A DNA stretch of 17,076 nt from Bacteroidales bacterium (GCA_003157055.1 PMIG01000149.1:1958-19033); one strand, 5' to 3'; numbered from the stretch's first letter, positions 1 through 7,328 are shown. A program made the numbers and translations. Notes: generated by a model not told the origin, from the letters alone.

Positions 1-64
1 ATTGATATTCATTAGAATTGTTCCGGCTCAATGCTGTTGAATCCTGGTTGTAAAAATTTGTTTT

Positions 65-72
65 TATATTTG
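65..72 (+). promoter_or_regulatory. Candidate -7 element before the GNAT-like gene
   Basis: TATATTTG matches the Bacteroidota -7 consensus TAnnTTTG exactly and lies 61 nt before the ATG at 133. No TTTG or TTG sits at the usual 19-21 nt upstream spacing, so this is a partial promoter match in AT-rich DNA. A small imperfect hairpin (ACCTG/CAGGT arms, 83-101) lies in the would-be leader. Confidence 0.3.
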
Positions 73-132
73 TGACCAGACTACCTGAAAAGGTTCCAGG
101 TTTATAATAAATAGTAACCAGATTTTTTTGCT

Positions 133-1359
133 ATGAATGCTGTTGAAGTACTTACAAAAGAAGAAAGACAGGATTTCCATGATTTCCCGAAGCGGCTGTA
201 CAAGGGTGATCCTTGCTGGGTTTGTCCGCTTGATTCAATTATTGAATCAATCTTTGATCCCCGGAAAAACCACTCTTTCGAACATGGGGAGGCCATCAGG
301 TGGATTCTTAAAGATGACGATGGAAAAACAATCGGGCGTGTGGCAGCATTTATCGATAATATGAGGTCAGCTGCAAACAGGCAGAAAACAGGGGGAATGG
401 GATTCTTTGAGGTTATTGAGGATAAGACTGCTGCATTTTTCCTCTTCGATAAAGCACGGGAATGGCTTTCTGAAAAAGGAATGGAAGCTATGGACGGCCC
501 AATAAATTTCGGAGAAAACGACAACTTCTGGGGTCTGCTGGTTGACGGCTTCACCAGGCAGGGTTATGGAATGCCTTATAATAAGAAGTATTACAGGGAG
601 TTTTTTGAAGCATACGGTTTCAGAAATTATTTTGAGCAGATATCATGCCATAGGGCGGTAAGGGAGAAAGGTAATGTAATGACAAATTTCCCTGATCGCA
701 TAATGAAGGTTGCCGAATGGCTGACAAAAAAATCAGGATATACATTCCGGCATTTTGAGTACAAGAATGCCAGGAAATACATTGATGATATATGCCATAT
801 TTATAACACTACCTGGATATATGTGAAGGACGACTTTACTCCTCTCGATCCGGTGATCCTCCATGAATCACTTGTGGGCGCAAAACCTGTACTTGACGAA
901 GAATTGGTGTGGTTTGCATATTATAATGACAGCCCTATCGGATTTTTTGTAATGTTTCCGGATCTAAATATGATCCTTCGGCATTTTAATGGCAAATTAA
1001 CTCCTTGGAACATTGTCAGGTTCGCATATTACAAGCTTACCCACGAGATGAACCGGGTGAGAACCGTTGTGGGTGGAGTCATTCATTCACATCAGAATAC
1101 AGGTGTGGAAGCTGCTATCTTTTACCAGTATTACCAGACATTCAAAAAGAAACCCTGGATAAAGGAGCTTGACATGTCGTGGATAGGTGATTATAACCCA
1201 AAGATGATCTCGACATATGAAGCCCTTGGTGCAAAAAGAGTCAAGACTCATATTACCTACAGGTATATGATTAATGATAAGCTTAAATTCACAAGATTCA
1301 AAGACGAAATGGCAGAGAAAAACGCCAGCTTACATAAAAACAGGCAGAAAGATCAATAA
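133..1359 (+). CDS. GNAT-like (acyl-CoA N-acyltransferase fold) conserved hypothetical protein
   Basis: A 408-residue soluble protein with no signal peptide or membrane segment. It resembles the long, uncharacterised acyltransferase-fold proteins common in Bacteroidota and related to the YghO type. The recognisable part is the central block at residues 122-163, where a GPxNFGxND segment is followed by a glycine-rich GLLVDGF and a YNxxYYxxFFExYGF segment; a second acyltransferase-like half follows. The N-terminal third (residues 52-78) has the strand-helix pattern seen at the start of such domains. The substrate cannot be told from the sequence. The ATG at 133 is the first in frame and has no Shine-Dalgarno, as is usual in this phylum. 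The gene is monocistronic in appearance, since rpmE2 has its own promoter 13 nt past the stop codon. The reading frame is secure; the family call is from remembered sequence pattern only. Confidence 0.6.
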   Translation: MNAVEVLTKEERQDFHDFPKRLYKGDPCWVCPLDSIIESIFDPRKNHSFEHGEAIRWILKDDDGKTIGRVAAFIDNMRSAANRQKTGGMGFFEVIEDKTAAFFLFDKAREWLSEKGMEAMDGPINFGENDNFWGLLVDGFTRQGYGMPYNKKYYREFFEAYGFRNYFEQISCHRAVREKGNVMTNFPDRIMKVAEWLTKKSGYTFRHFEYKNARKYIDDICHIYNTTWIYVKDDFTPLDPVILHESLVGAKPVLDEELVWFAYYNDSPIGFFVMFPDLNMILRHFNGKLTPWNIVRFAYYKLTHEMNRVRTVVGGVIHSHQNTGVEAAIFYQYYQTFKKKPWIKELDMSWIGDYNPKMISTYEALGAKRVKTHITYRYMINDKLKFTRFKDEMAEKNASLHKNRQKDQ

Positions 1360-1382
1360 TTTGCAATTAACTTTGCAAATTA
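1357..1382. repeat. Perfect 10-bp inverted repeat, possible operator
   Basis: TAATTTGCAA and TTGCAAATTA are exact reverse complements separated by 6 nt. The repeat begins on the stop codon of the upstream gene, and its right arm contains most of the -33 TTTG element of the rpmE2 promoter. That position would let a bound dimeric repressor block RNA polymerase. No T-run follows, so it is not a normal terminator. The binding protein is unknown, and the arms do not match a Zur box I know. Confidence 0.5.
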
Positions 1383-1402
1383 AATATAGTTCATTACTTT
1401 TG
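1372..1402 (+). promoter_or_regulatory. Bacteroidota housekeeping promoter of rpmE2
   Basis: TTTG at 1372-1375 and TACTTTTG at 1395-1402 are separated by 19 nt, a full match to the Bacteroidota consensus TTTG-N19-TAnnTTTG. Transcription would start near 1409, leaving a leader of about 48 nt before the ATG at 1457. It is one of the two cleanest promoters in the window. Confidence 0.7.
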
Positions 1403-1456
1403 CAATCCCTTAACAGGGGCATTATACAGGTTAGAAAAGAAATAAAATAAACAGCA

Positions 1457-1720
1457 ATGAAACAGGGAATACATCCGGAAAATTACAGGTTCGTGGTATT
1501 TCAGGATATGTCGAACGGTACTTCTTTTCTGAGCAGATCGACTGCTCCATCAAAAGAGAATATCAAATGGGAAGACGGGAATGAATATCCTCTTATAAAG
1601 CTTGAGATTTCAAATACATCTCATCCTTTTTATACCGGCAAGATGAAGCTTGTTGACACCGCAGGGAGGGTCGATAAATTCATGAACCGTTACAAAGGCC
1701 ACATATCCAAGAAGAAATAA
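1457..1720 (+). CDS. rpmE2: 50S ribosomal protein L31, type B
   Basis: An 87-residue protein of the large ribosomal subunit, where L31 bridges to the small-subunit head. It begins [17 protein letters not shown] and contains the type B landmarks SHPFYTGK (residues 54-61), [10 protein letters not shown] and a basic C-terminus ending in three lysines. There is no cysteine anywhere, so this is the zinc-free (C-minus) form that lacks the CxxC site of RpmE. The length is normal for the family. The gene stands alone, with its own promoter upstream and a strong terminator 25 nt after the stop. In many bacteria the zinc-free form is derepressed by Zur during zinc limitation; whether the inverted repeat at the promoter does something similar here is unknown, and in Bacteroidota type B is often the only L31. 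Confidence 0.95.
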   Translation: MKQGIHPENYRFVVFQDMSNGTSFLSRSTAPSKENIKWEDGNEYPLIKLEISNTSHPFYTGKMKLVDTAGRVDKFMNRYKGHISKKK

Positions 1721-1744
1721 CTGGAATTTATTCAATATGCGATT

Positions 1745-1773
1745 AAAAGGGCCTCTTAAAGAGCCCTTTTTTT
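1745..1773 (+). terminator. Rho-independent terminator after rpmE2
   Basis: AAAAGGG pairs with CCCTTTT, and inside it CTCT pairs with AGAG after a single bulged C, closing a 3-nt loop. The hairpin runs directly into a run of seven T residues. The A-run and T-run symmetry could also allow some termination on the minus strand, but no minus-strand gene needs it here. Confidence 0.85.
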
Positions 1774-1844
1774 ATGCCCGTCCTGAACTTACCTGCTAGT
1801 TAAGGAGTGAGTACTGATTAGATCGGAACCGGTCTTCAATTATT

Positions 1845-1860
1845 TGGCATAATCATTGCA
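1845..1860 (+). promoter_or_regulatory. Candidate sigma-54 (-24/-12) promoter of lon
   Basis: TGGCATAATCATTGCA fits the sigma-54 consensus TGGCAYRNNNNTTGCW at every position, with the invariant GG and GC 10 nt apart. Transcription would start about 12 nt past the GC, near 1871, giving a leader of about 66 nt before lon. An imperfect palindrome lies just upstream (1821-1834, GATCGG/CCGGTC arms). Sigma-54 promoters need an activating AAA+ enhancer-binding protein, and none is encoded in the window. A near-identical arrangement precedes rsfS-ftsH. Confidence 0.5.
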
Positions 1861-1895
1861 ATGGTCCCTTTCAGGTTAATTGATAAAATATTAAG

Positions 1896-1903
1896 TAATT
1901 TTG
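1896..1903 (+). promoter_or_regulatory. Candidate housekeeping -7 element of lon
   Basis: TAATTTTG matches TAnnTTTG exactly and lies 41 nt before the lon ATG, with a predicted start near 1910. No good -33 TTTG is seen at the normal spacing, so it may be weak or need help. It lies downstream of the sigma-54-type element. Confidence 0.4.
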
Positions 1904-1936
1904 ACTCTTTGATAAAGAGGGAAGGTAATAATATAT

Positions 1937-4399
1937 ATGGAAAAGAAATTCAGAAGAACCGTCAGCGAGTTTTTAATCCCTGATGTTCTTGACGGAGAAG
2001 GTGATATTATTCCGATAATCGCCGATGGTGAAGAAGGCGACCTTGAAGATATTGATATACCGGAAACAATTCCGGTCCTGTCATTACGCAACACCGTGCT
2101 GTTTCCCGGTGTAGTACTTCCTATTTCAATAGGGCGGCCACGGTCCATTCAACTGATTAAAGATGCCTACCGGAATGACAAGATTGTAGGCACTGTTGCT
2201 CAGAAAGATCCGGATATGGAAAATCCGGGATATAACGATCTTCACTCTGTGGGTACAATTGGCCAAATAGTCAAACTCCTTGAGATGCCCGATGGCTCAA
2301 CAACCGCAATTATTCAGGGACGTAAAAGAATGGTGCTCAGCGAACTGGTTTCTGATGATCCGTATTTCATTGCACGTGTCAAACCAATGCCAGAAAGAAA
2401 ACCAGAGCCTTCGAGCAAGGACTTTGATACAATTGTGGGCTCACTGAAGGACCTTTCTCTGAAAATTATCAAGATCAATTCCAATATAAGTCCAGAAGCT
2501 TCATTTGCAATCAAGAATATTGAGAATAACACTTATCTCATAAATTTTATCTGCTCAAACACCGACATCAAAGTTCAGGATAAGCAGAAACTTCTGGAAG
2601 TTAACAGTATACGCGACAGGGGATTCATGCTGCTTGAATTCCTGGTACAGGAAATTCAGGTTTTGGAGCTTAAAAACGAATTGCAATCGAAAGTCAAAAT
2701 AGATCTCGATCAGCAGCAGAGGGAATTCCTTCTTCACCAGCAGATGAAGACTATTCAGAATGAGCTTGGTGGAAATCCCGGTGAAAAAGAAATTGAGGAG
2801 TATCAGGAAAAGGCTAAAACGAAAAAATGGACCGAAGAAGTTAAGCAAGTATTTGACAAAGAGCTTGATAAACTGCGTCGTCTCAATCCTGCCGCCGCCG
2901 AATACTCTGTTCAGGTCAACTATATTCAGACTTTGCTTGACCTTCCATGGAGTGAATATACCCAGGATAATCTCGACCTTAAAAATGCAAGGCAGGTACT
3001 TGATTCTGACCATTTTGGCCTTGACGATGTCAAGGAGAGAATACTCGAACACCTGGCAGTTCTGAAATTGAAAGGCGACTTAAAGTCTCCGATCCTTTGC
3101 CTTTACGGCCCTCCCGGAGTAGGAAAAACATCTCTTGGCAAGTCGGTCGCAAGGGCTCTTGGCAGAAAATATGTCAGAATGTCATTAGGAGGACTTCATG
3201 ATGAAGCTGAGATCCGCGGGCACAGAAAAACATATATCGGGGCAATGCCGGGCCGTATCGTTCAAAACCTTAAGAGGGCAGGTTCCTCAAATCCTGTTTT
3301 TATACTTGACGAGATAGATAAAGTTGGACAGGATTTCAGGGGAGATCCATCCTCTGCACTGCTTGAGGTACTTGATCCTGAGCAGAACAGCACTTTCTTC
3401 GACAATTTCCTTGAAATGGAATACGACCTTTCAAAGGTTCTCTTCATCGCCACAGCTAATACTCTTTCGACAATCAGTCCTGCTCTCCGCGACAGGATGG
3501 AGACTATTGAAATTACCGGATATCTCGTTGAGGAAAAACTAGAAATAGCAAAACGCCATCTGCTTCCCAAGCAGCTCGAAAATCATGGTGTAACAGATGA
3601 TCAGCTGAAAGTGCCTGAAACTATAATGGAAAAGATTATCGACTTGTATACAAGGGAATCCGGCGTGAGGGAACTTGATAAAACTCTTGCCAAGATTGTA
3701 CGGGTTACTGCTAAAAACATAGCATCTGAATCAAAATACAACCCGGTACTTTCTGAAAAAATACTGGGGGAGATGCTCGGCCCGCCAAGATTTATCCGTG
3801 ATATTTATTCAGGTAACGATCAGGCAGGCGTGGTGACAGGATTGGCATGGACTGCAGCCGGAGGAGAGATATTATTTGTCGAGACCAGTATCAGCAGCGG
3901 TACAGGAAAGCTTACCCTTACCGGCAACCTGGGCGAGGTAATGAAAGAATCGGCGATTATTGCCCTTGAATATCTCAAGGCAAATAATTCATTGCTTGGA
4001 TTACCAGATAACTTCTCCGAAAAATGGAATATCCACATACATGTGCCGGAGGGAGCCATACCAAAGGATGGACCATCAGCTGGAGTTACAATGGCAACTT
4101 CAATCGCGTCGGCCTTTACACAGAGAAAGGTAAAGAAATATCTTGCAATGACCGGAGAAATAACTCTTCGGGGAAAAGTTCTGCCTGTAGGTGGAATAAA
4201 GGAGAAAATACTTGCTGCCAAAAGGGCAAAAATAAAGGAAATAATCCTTTCAGAAGAGAACAGGAAAGATGTGGAGGATATTAAATACATTTATATCAAG
4301 GGATTGAAGTTCCATTATGTCGAAACAATCATGGGAGTGCTCGAGCTTGCACTTCTTAAGCAGAAAGTCAGCAATCCCAAAATAATATCGTTCGAATGA
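1937..4399 (+). CDS. lon: ATP-dependent Lon protease (LonA type)
   Basis: An 820-residue cytoplasmic AAA+ serine protease that unfolds and degrades damaged and regulatory proteins as a hexamer. The N-terminal substrate-binding domain starts near residue 45 (PVLSLRNTVLFPG) and leads through a long helical region to the AAA+ module, with Walker A GPPGVGKT at 391-398 and Walker B LDEID with D458/E459. The C-terminal protease domain carries the Ser-Lys dyad: S714 in PKDGPSAG and K757, the second lysine of GGIKEK. The 43-residue spacing equals that of E. coli S679/K722. All key residues are intact and the length is normal. The first 40 residues are acidic and variable. The ATG at 1937 follows a purine-rich stretch that is too distant to be a clear ribosome site. 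The stop overlaps the coaD start (ATGA), so the two are probably co-translated. A sigma-54-type element and a -7 element precede the gene. Confidence 0.97.
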   Translation: MEKKFRRTVSEFLIPDVLDGEGDIIPIIADGEEGDLEDIDIPETIPVLSLRNTVLFPGVVLPISIGRPRSIQLIKDAYRNDKIVGTVAQKDPDMENPGYNDLHSVGTIGQIVKLLEMPDGSTTAIIQGRKRMVLSELVSDDPYFIARVKPMPERKPEPSSKDFDTIVGSLKDLSLKIIKINSNISPEASFAIKNIENNTYLINFICSNTDIKVQDKQKLLEVNSIRDRGFMLLEFLVQEIQVLELKNELQSKVKIDLDQQQREFLLHQQMKTIQNELGGNPGEKEIEEYQEKAKTKKWTEEVKQVFDKELDKLRRLNPAAAEYSVQVNYIQTLLDLPWSEYTQDNLDLKNARQVLDSDHFGLDDVKERILEHLAVLKLKGDLKSPILCLYGPPGVGKTSLGKSVARALGRKYVRMSLGGLHDEAEIRGHRKTYIGAMPGRIVQNLKRAGSSNPVFILDEIDKVGQDFRGDPSSALLEVLDPEQNSTFFDNFLEMEYDLSKVLFIATANTLSTISPALRDRMETIEITGYLVEEKLEIAKRHLLPKQLENHGVTDDQLKVPETIMEKIIDLYTRESGVRELDKTLAKIVRVTAKNIASESKYNPVLSEKILGEMLGPPRFIRDIYSGNDQAGVVTGLAWTAAGGEILFVETSISSGTGKLTLTGNLGEVMKESAIIALEYLKANNSLLGLPDNFSEKWNIHIHVPEGAIPKDGPSAGVTMATSIASAFTQRKVKKYLAMTGEITLRGKVLPVGGIKEKILAAKRAKIKEIILSEENRKDVEDIKYIYIKGLKFHYVETIMGVLELALLKQKVSNPKIISFE

Positions 4400-4878
4400 A
4401 AAAAACAGCCGTTTTCCCGGGGTCGTTCGACCCATTCACAATTGGACATGAAAGCATTACCAGGAGGGCCCTCAGCCTCTTTGATGAGATAATTATCGCT
4501 GTCGGCGAAAATACCCTGAAAAAAAGCCATTATTCCCTTGAGACAAGGATGAATATGATATCGAAAGTTTTCAAAGACGAGCCGCGCATAAAGGTCGATC
4601 AGTACAAAGGGCTTACCGTTGATTACTGCAGAAGGAATGGGGCCGGGTATATTCTGAGAGGACTAAGGACAGCAGCTGATTTTGAGTTTGAAAGAGCCAT
4701 TGCTCAGGTTAATAAGGCAATGGCTCCGGAACTTGAATCTGTTTTTCTTCTTACTCTTCCGGAACATTCTCATATTAATTCCACTATTGTACGCGACATT
4801 ATCTGCAACGGAGGCGATGCTTCCCGGTTTGTTCCTGATTCAATAGATATTAACGATTACCCGGGTGATGAAGTCTAG
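4396..4878 (+). CDS. coaD: Pantetheine-phosphate adenylyltransferase
   Basis: A 160-residue cytoplasmic enzyme that transfers AMP from ATP to 4'-phosphopantetheine, making dephospho-CoA in the fourth step of coenzyme A synthesis. The N-terminus has the nucleotidyltransferase signature PGSFDPFTIGH (residues 8-18) with the catalytic H18. ILRGLRTAADFEFE follows near residue 88, and a second ATP-binding motif INSTIVR lies at 127-133, matching the family's ISSSxVR. The length is typical. The ATG overlaps the lon stop by 4 nt and no separate ribosome site is visible, which suggests translational coupling to lon. The pairing looks like shared expression, with no obvious biochemical link. The gene ends 4 nt inside the 3' end of the convergent Nudix gene, with no terminator between them. 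Confidence 0.96.
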   Translation: MKKTAVFPGSFDPFTIGHESITRRALSLFDEIIIAVGENTLKKSHYSLETRMNMISKVFKDEPRIKVDQYKGLTVDYCRRNGAGYILRGLRTAADFEFERAIAQVNKAMAPELESVFLLTLPEHSHINSTIVRDIICNGGDASRFVPDSIDINDYPGDEV

Positions 4879-5486
4879 GCTTTGAAGATGGACGAATTGA
4901 TGAGGTCCATCAGTGAAAGCCATGCGCTGCTTTTTAACTTGCTGAGCTCGTCCGGGAGGAGCCACTCAACGCGGGTTATTCCCTCTTTTTCCTGCGGCTT
5001 TATGATCATATTACCATCATAATTCATCAGGAACCAGCTTGTCTTCTTCAGGTAGGATATTCCTTCCCATGAATAAGTATGATAGCTTGGCTGAAGCTCT
5101 TTAACTATCTTGTGGCCTTTTATTCCGCATTCTTCACTGACTTCACGCAAGGCACATGCTTCAGGTTCTTCTCCTTCTTCAATATGGCCTTTCGGAAGAT
5201 CAAGCTTCCCCTTCTTCTCGATAAAAAGATACCTTCCAGACGAATGCTTTACCAGTCCCCCGGCTGCATGGACTTCAGTAAAGTAAATCCTGAATATTTT
5301 CCAAATATGCTTTATGTCGGGCCCGTAAATGTTTATTGCCTGGAATTGAGGATTTAACTGGAATTCTGTAATTATCTTATAAAATTCCCTGGTGTCATAA
5401 AATTTATGAAATAAGCCGTATTTTTGTAACCGGTCAGGTTCAGAACTGAATAGTATGAATCTGTTTTCGAAATGAACTTTATACAT
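4875..5486 (-). CDS. Nudix hydrolase with an N-terminal extension
   Basis: A 203-residue protein that presumably hydrolyses a nucleoside diphosphate linked to another moiety; the substrate is not evident. The Nudix box is complete and canonical at residues 100-122: G100, E106, then R114-E115-V116, E118-E119 and G121, which supply the metal-binding acidic residues. The first 70 residues, before the Nudix fold (which begins near AAGGLVK at 74-80), have no motif I recognise and are unusually long for a minimal Nudix enzyme. NUDIX proteins of this architecture are common next to pyrE in Bacteroidota. The gene is divergent from pyrE, with only 6 nt between start codons if pyrE starts at 5493. Its stop overlaps the coaD stop from the other strand. 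The ATG at 5486 is the first in frame. Confidence 0.85.
   Translation of the reverse strand: MYKVHFENRFILFSSEPDRLQKYGLFHKFYDTREFYKIITEFQLNPQFQAINIYGPDIKHIWKIFRIYFTEVHAAGGLVKHSSGRYLFIEKKGKLDLPKGHIEEGEEPEACALREVSEECGIKGHKIVKELQPSYHTYSWEGISYLKKTSWFLMNYDGNMIIKPQEKEGITRVEWLLPDELSKLKSSAWLSLMDLINSSIFKA
5419..5426 (+). promoter_or_regulatory. Candidate -7 element of pyrE inside the Nudix gene
   Basis: TATTTTTG matches TAnnTTTG and lies 74 nt before the pyrE ATG at 5493, within the 5' coding part of the divergent Nudix gene. No clear TTTG is seen at the right spacing upstream. Because the two genes are head to head with almost no gap, the pyrE promoter must lie inside the Nudix gene if the gene is not leaderless. 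Confidence 0.35.
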
Positions 5487-5492
5487 TTCTTT

Positions 5493-6128
5493 ATGGAAAA
5501 TAGTGCAAATAGGATTGCCGAATATCTATTACAAATTAAAGCAATTAAATTGCAACCATCAAATCCTTTTACTTGGGCATCGGGATGGAAATCTCCAATT
5601 TATTGTGATAACCGCAAGACTCTTTCATTCCCTGAGGTAAGATCATATATCCGGGACTCCTTTACGCAGCTTATAAAAGAGCTTTATCCGGATGCCGAAT
5701 TGATTGCCGGAGTAGCAACGGGAGCCATTTCACATGGGGCTCTGGTGGCTGATAAAATGAAGTTGCCATTTATTTATGTAAGGTCTGAAGCCAAGGAACA
5801 TGGTCTTGGAAACCAGATAGAAGGATATTACCTGGAGGGGCAGAAAACTGTTGTTGTCGAGGACCTTATTTCAACCGGGGGAAGCAGCCTCAATGCCGTG
5901 AAAGCTCTCAGGGAGTCCGGATGCGATGTTCTTGGAATGACTGCAATCTTTACTTATGAATTTCAGAAAGCTGCCGATAGTTTCAAATCTGCCGGCTGCA
6001 GGTTCAATACGTTATGCAATTATTCAGTCTTAATCGAAACTGCCGTGAAGGCAGGATATGTAACTGATACCGATCTGGAAACACTAAGGAAGTGGAGGCT
6101 CGATCCTTCAGTATGGGGAGTAAAATAA
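5493..6128 (+). CDS. pyrE: Orotate phosphoribosyltransferase
   Basis: A cytoplasmic enzyme that joins orotate to PRPP, giving orotidine 5'-monophosphate, the fifth step of pyrimidine synthesis. With the start at 5493 it has 211 residues, normal for the family. The PRPP-binding motif VVVEDLISTGGSS lies at about residues 120-132, preceded by the orotate-site segment FTWASGWKSPIYCDNRK near the N-terminus and by the flexible catalytic loop KEHGLGNQIEG. The frame stays open to an upstream ATG at 5472, but that would overlap the Nudix start by 15 nt and add seven residues (MNFIHFF) unlike the family's start, so 5493 is preferred. An SRPBCC gene follows after 16 nt in the same direction and is probably co-transcribed. 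Confidence 0.95.
   Translation: MENSANRIAEYLLQIKAIKLQPSNPFTWASGWKSPIYCDNRKTLSFPEVRSYIRDSFTQLIKELYPDAELIAGVATGAISHGALVADKMKLPFIYVRSEAKEHGLGNQIEGYYLEGQKTVVVEDLISTGGSSLNAVKALRESGCDVLGMTAIFTYEFQKAADSFKSAGCRFNTLCNYSVLIETAVKAGYVTDTDLETLRKWRLDPSVWGVK
5532..5563 (-). promoter_or_regulatory. Candidate promoter of the Nudix gene inside pyrE
   Basis: Read on the minus strand, TTTG (5563-5560) is followed after 20 nt by TTAATTTG (5539-5532), which matches TAnnTTTG at all but one fixed position. The -7 element lies about 46 nt before the Nudix ATG at 5486. It sits within the first codons of pyrE, so the promoters of the two divergent genes would cross. Confidence 0.4.
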
Positions 6129-6144
6129 CTTAACAAAACACAGG

Positions 6145-6573
6145 ATGGCTGAAGTATCAACGTTTGAAAGCAGGACCGGCAAGCTTAGCTGCAGTGCCGG
6201 GCAAGCTTTTGATTTTTTAACAGACCTCAGAAATTTTAAACAATTTATCCCCGGTGACACTATCAGTGACCTTGTGATTCAGATTGATTCATGCAGCTTC
6301 CGTGTCGACATGCTGGGGAAAGTGAGAATTCATATTTCAGAAAAAGTACGACCGGGGAAAATAATCTATTCCGGCATTGTGCCTCAGATACATGACTTCT
6401 CCATGTCAGTTGATATCATAGATAAACCGCCAGCAAATTCCGAGGCCAAACTATATATAAGGGCTGAGATTAACCCATTCCTGAAAATGATGGCGGCAGA
6501 ACCTGTCAGAAAAGTGCTCGAGAAGATAATTGACGAGATGGAGAAATTCAAAGATTGGGGAAGTACTATCTGA
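6145..6573 (+). CDS. SRPBCC (START/Bet v1-like) family protein
   Basis: A 142-residue soluble protein. The opening FESRTGKLSCSAGQAFDFLTDLRNFKQFIP (residues 7-36) has the form typical of SRPBCC proteins: a first strand, then the helix-turn-helix that closes the ligand cavity. A run of antiparallel-strand-like segments follows, then a long C-terminal helix (about 115-137, VRKVLEKIIDEMEKFKD) like the helix that packs across the sheet. No catalytic residue or ligand can be named; proteins of this fold bind hydrophobic molecules or act in assembly. It follows pyrE after 16 nt, a common neighbour pair in Bacteroidota, and is probably co-transcribed with it. Its last 8 nt overlap the end of the convergent birA gene. 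Confidence 0.75.
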   Translation: MAEVSTFESRTGKLSCSAGQAFDFLTDLRNFKQFIPGDTISDLVIQIDSCSFRVDMLGKVRIHISEKVRPGKIIYSGIVPQIHDFSMSVDIIDKPPANSEAKLYIRAEINPFLKMMAAEPVRKVLEKIIDEMEKFKDWGSTI

Positions 6574-7306
6574 TATATTCTACTTCTTTGAAATCAAATT
6601 CCATTCCGGCGCCATTCTCTTCAATAATTCTCAGCCTGCCACATGTCGTTATGCCCTTTATCATCCCTCTGAAAAGCTTCCCTTCCGATCTGTAAAGATG
6701 CCATTCATTCAGCCGGTAAAGACGTGACAGGTATTCATTCTTAAGTTGTTCCGGTTTTCCGGACATTAGCAGTTCATACCTTCCATCGAGACATCCAAGA
6801 ATCTCTTTCAGGCAAACTTTACGGTCATATTCTCTTCCGGTAAGCGTGCTTAGAGAAACAGGATTTGGAACTGATAAAGGGAATTTAATCTGGTTTATGT
6901 TAATGCCTATTCCTGCAATTGTGCTTTCAAGTATACCACCCAAAATTGAATTCTCAATGAGGATGCCTGCTATTTTGTCATCATTCACATATATATCATT
7001 GGGCCACTTGATTTTACTTTCAGATAGATGGTAGTCAATAAAATCACATATCCCGAGAGAAATTGCCATTGAAATATAGAACTGGTCCTCTGGCAGGATA
7101 GATTTCGGGTTAAGTATTATGCTGATTAACAGATTTTTGCCCCTCTCGCTTTCCCATTTGTTTCCGGCCCTTCCTCTGCCTGATGTCTGGTAATCAGCAT
7201 ATATAACATAACCATGGGCAGCCAGTCCTTCCTTCAGCAAACGCGATGCCTGGGAATTTGTTGATGTCAGTTCTTTAAAATAAATTAGATTAGATCCTAT
7301 AGTCAT
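6566..7306 (-). CDS. birA: Biotin--[acetyl-CoA-carboxylase] ligase, single-function
   Basis: A 246-residue cytoplasmic enzyme that activates biotin with ATP and attaches it to the lysine of biotin carboxyl carrier proteins such as that of acetyl-CoA carboxylase. The biotinyl-AMP loop GRGRAG is at residues 43-48. KWPNDIYV follows at 100-107, then K111 of KIAGILIE, the lysine that matches E. coli K183. A short SH3-like C-terminal domain completes it. The DNA-binding winged helix present in E. coli BirA is absent, so this protein should not repress biotin genes itself. The ATG at 7306 is the natural start. A 16-bp perfect palindrome begins only 3 nt upstream. The gene is convergent with the SRPBCC gene, overlapping it by 8 nt, with no terminator between. 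Confidence 0.95.
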   Translation of the reverse strand: MTIGSNLIYFKELTSTNSQASRLLKEGLAAHGYVIYADYQTSGRGRAGNKWESERGKNLLISIILNPKSILPEDQFYISMAISLGICDFIDYHLSESKIKWPNDIYVNDDKIAGILIENSILGGILESTIAGIGININQIKFPLSVPNPVSLSTLTGREYDRKVCLKEILGCLDGRYELLMSGKPEQLKNEYLSRLYRLNEWHLYRSEGKLFRGMIKGITTCGRLRIIEENGAGMEFDFKEVEYIR

Positions 7307-7309
7307 GAT

Positions 7310-7325
7310 TGTTAATTAATTAACA
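7310..7325. repeat. 16-bp perfect palindrome before birA
   Basis: TGTTAATTAATTAACA is its own reverse complement. It begins 3 nt upstream of the birA start, where a bound protein would block translation initiation or transcript elongation, and it is also about 82 nt before the start site predicted for the sigma-54-type promoter of rsfS-ftsH, a normal distance for an enhancer-binding site. It is AT-only apart from the outer G and C, so chance is more likely than for a mixed sequence. Confidence 0.4.
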
Positions 7326-7328
7326 GAT

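Noticed and set aside
83..101. Small hairpin (ACCTG/CAGGT arms) before the first gene as a riboswitch or terminator
   Set aside because: It has only a 5-bp outer stem and no T-run, and does not resemble any riboswitch core I know.
1500..1720. L31 as a broken gene missing its zinc site
   Set aside because: Lack of cysteines is normal for type B L31, and the length and landmarks are intact.
2555..3052. 165-codon open frame on the minus strand inside lon
   Set aside because: It lies wholly within lon, is rich in Phe/Leu as expected from the reverse of a Lys/Glu-rich gene, and has no recognisable motif.
5472..5492. Upstream ATG for pyrE adding MNFIHFF
   Set aside because: It would overlap the Nudix start codon, and the extra residues do not fit the usual PyrE N-terminus.
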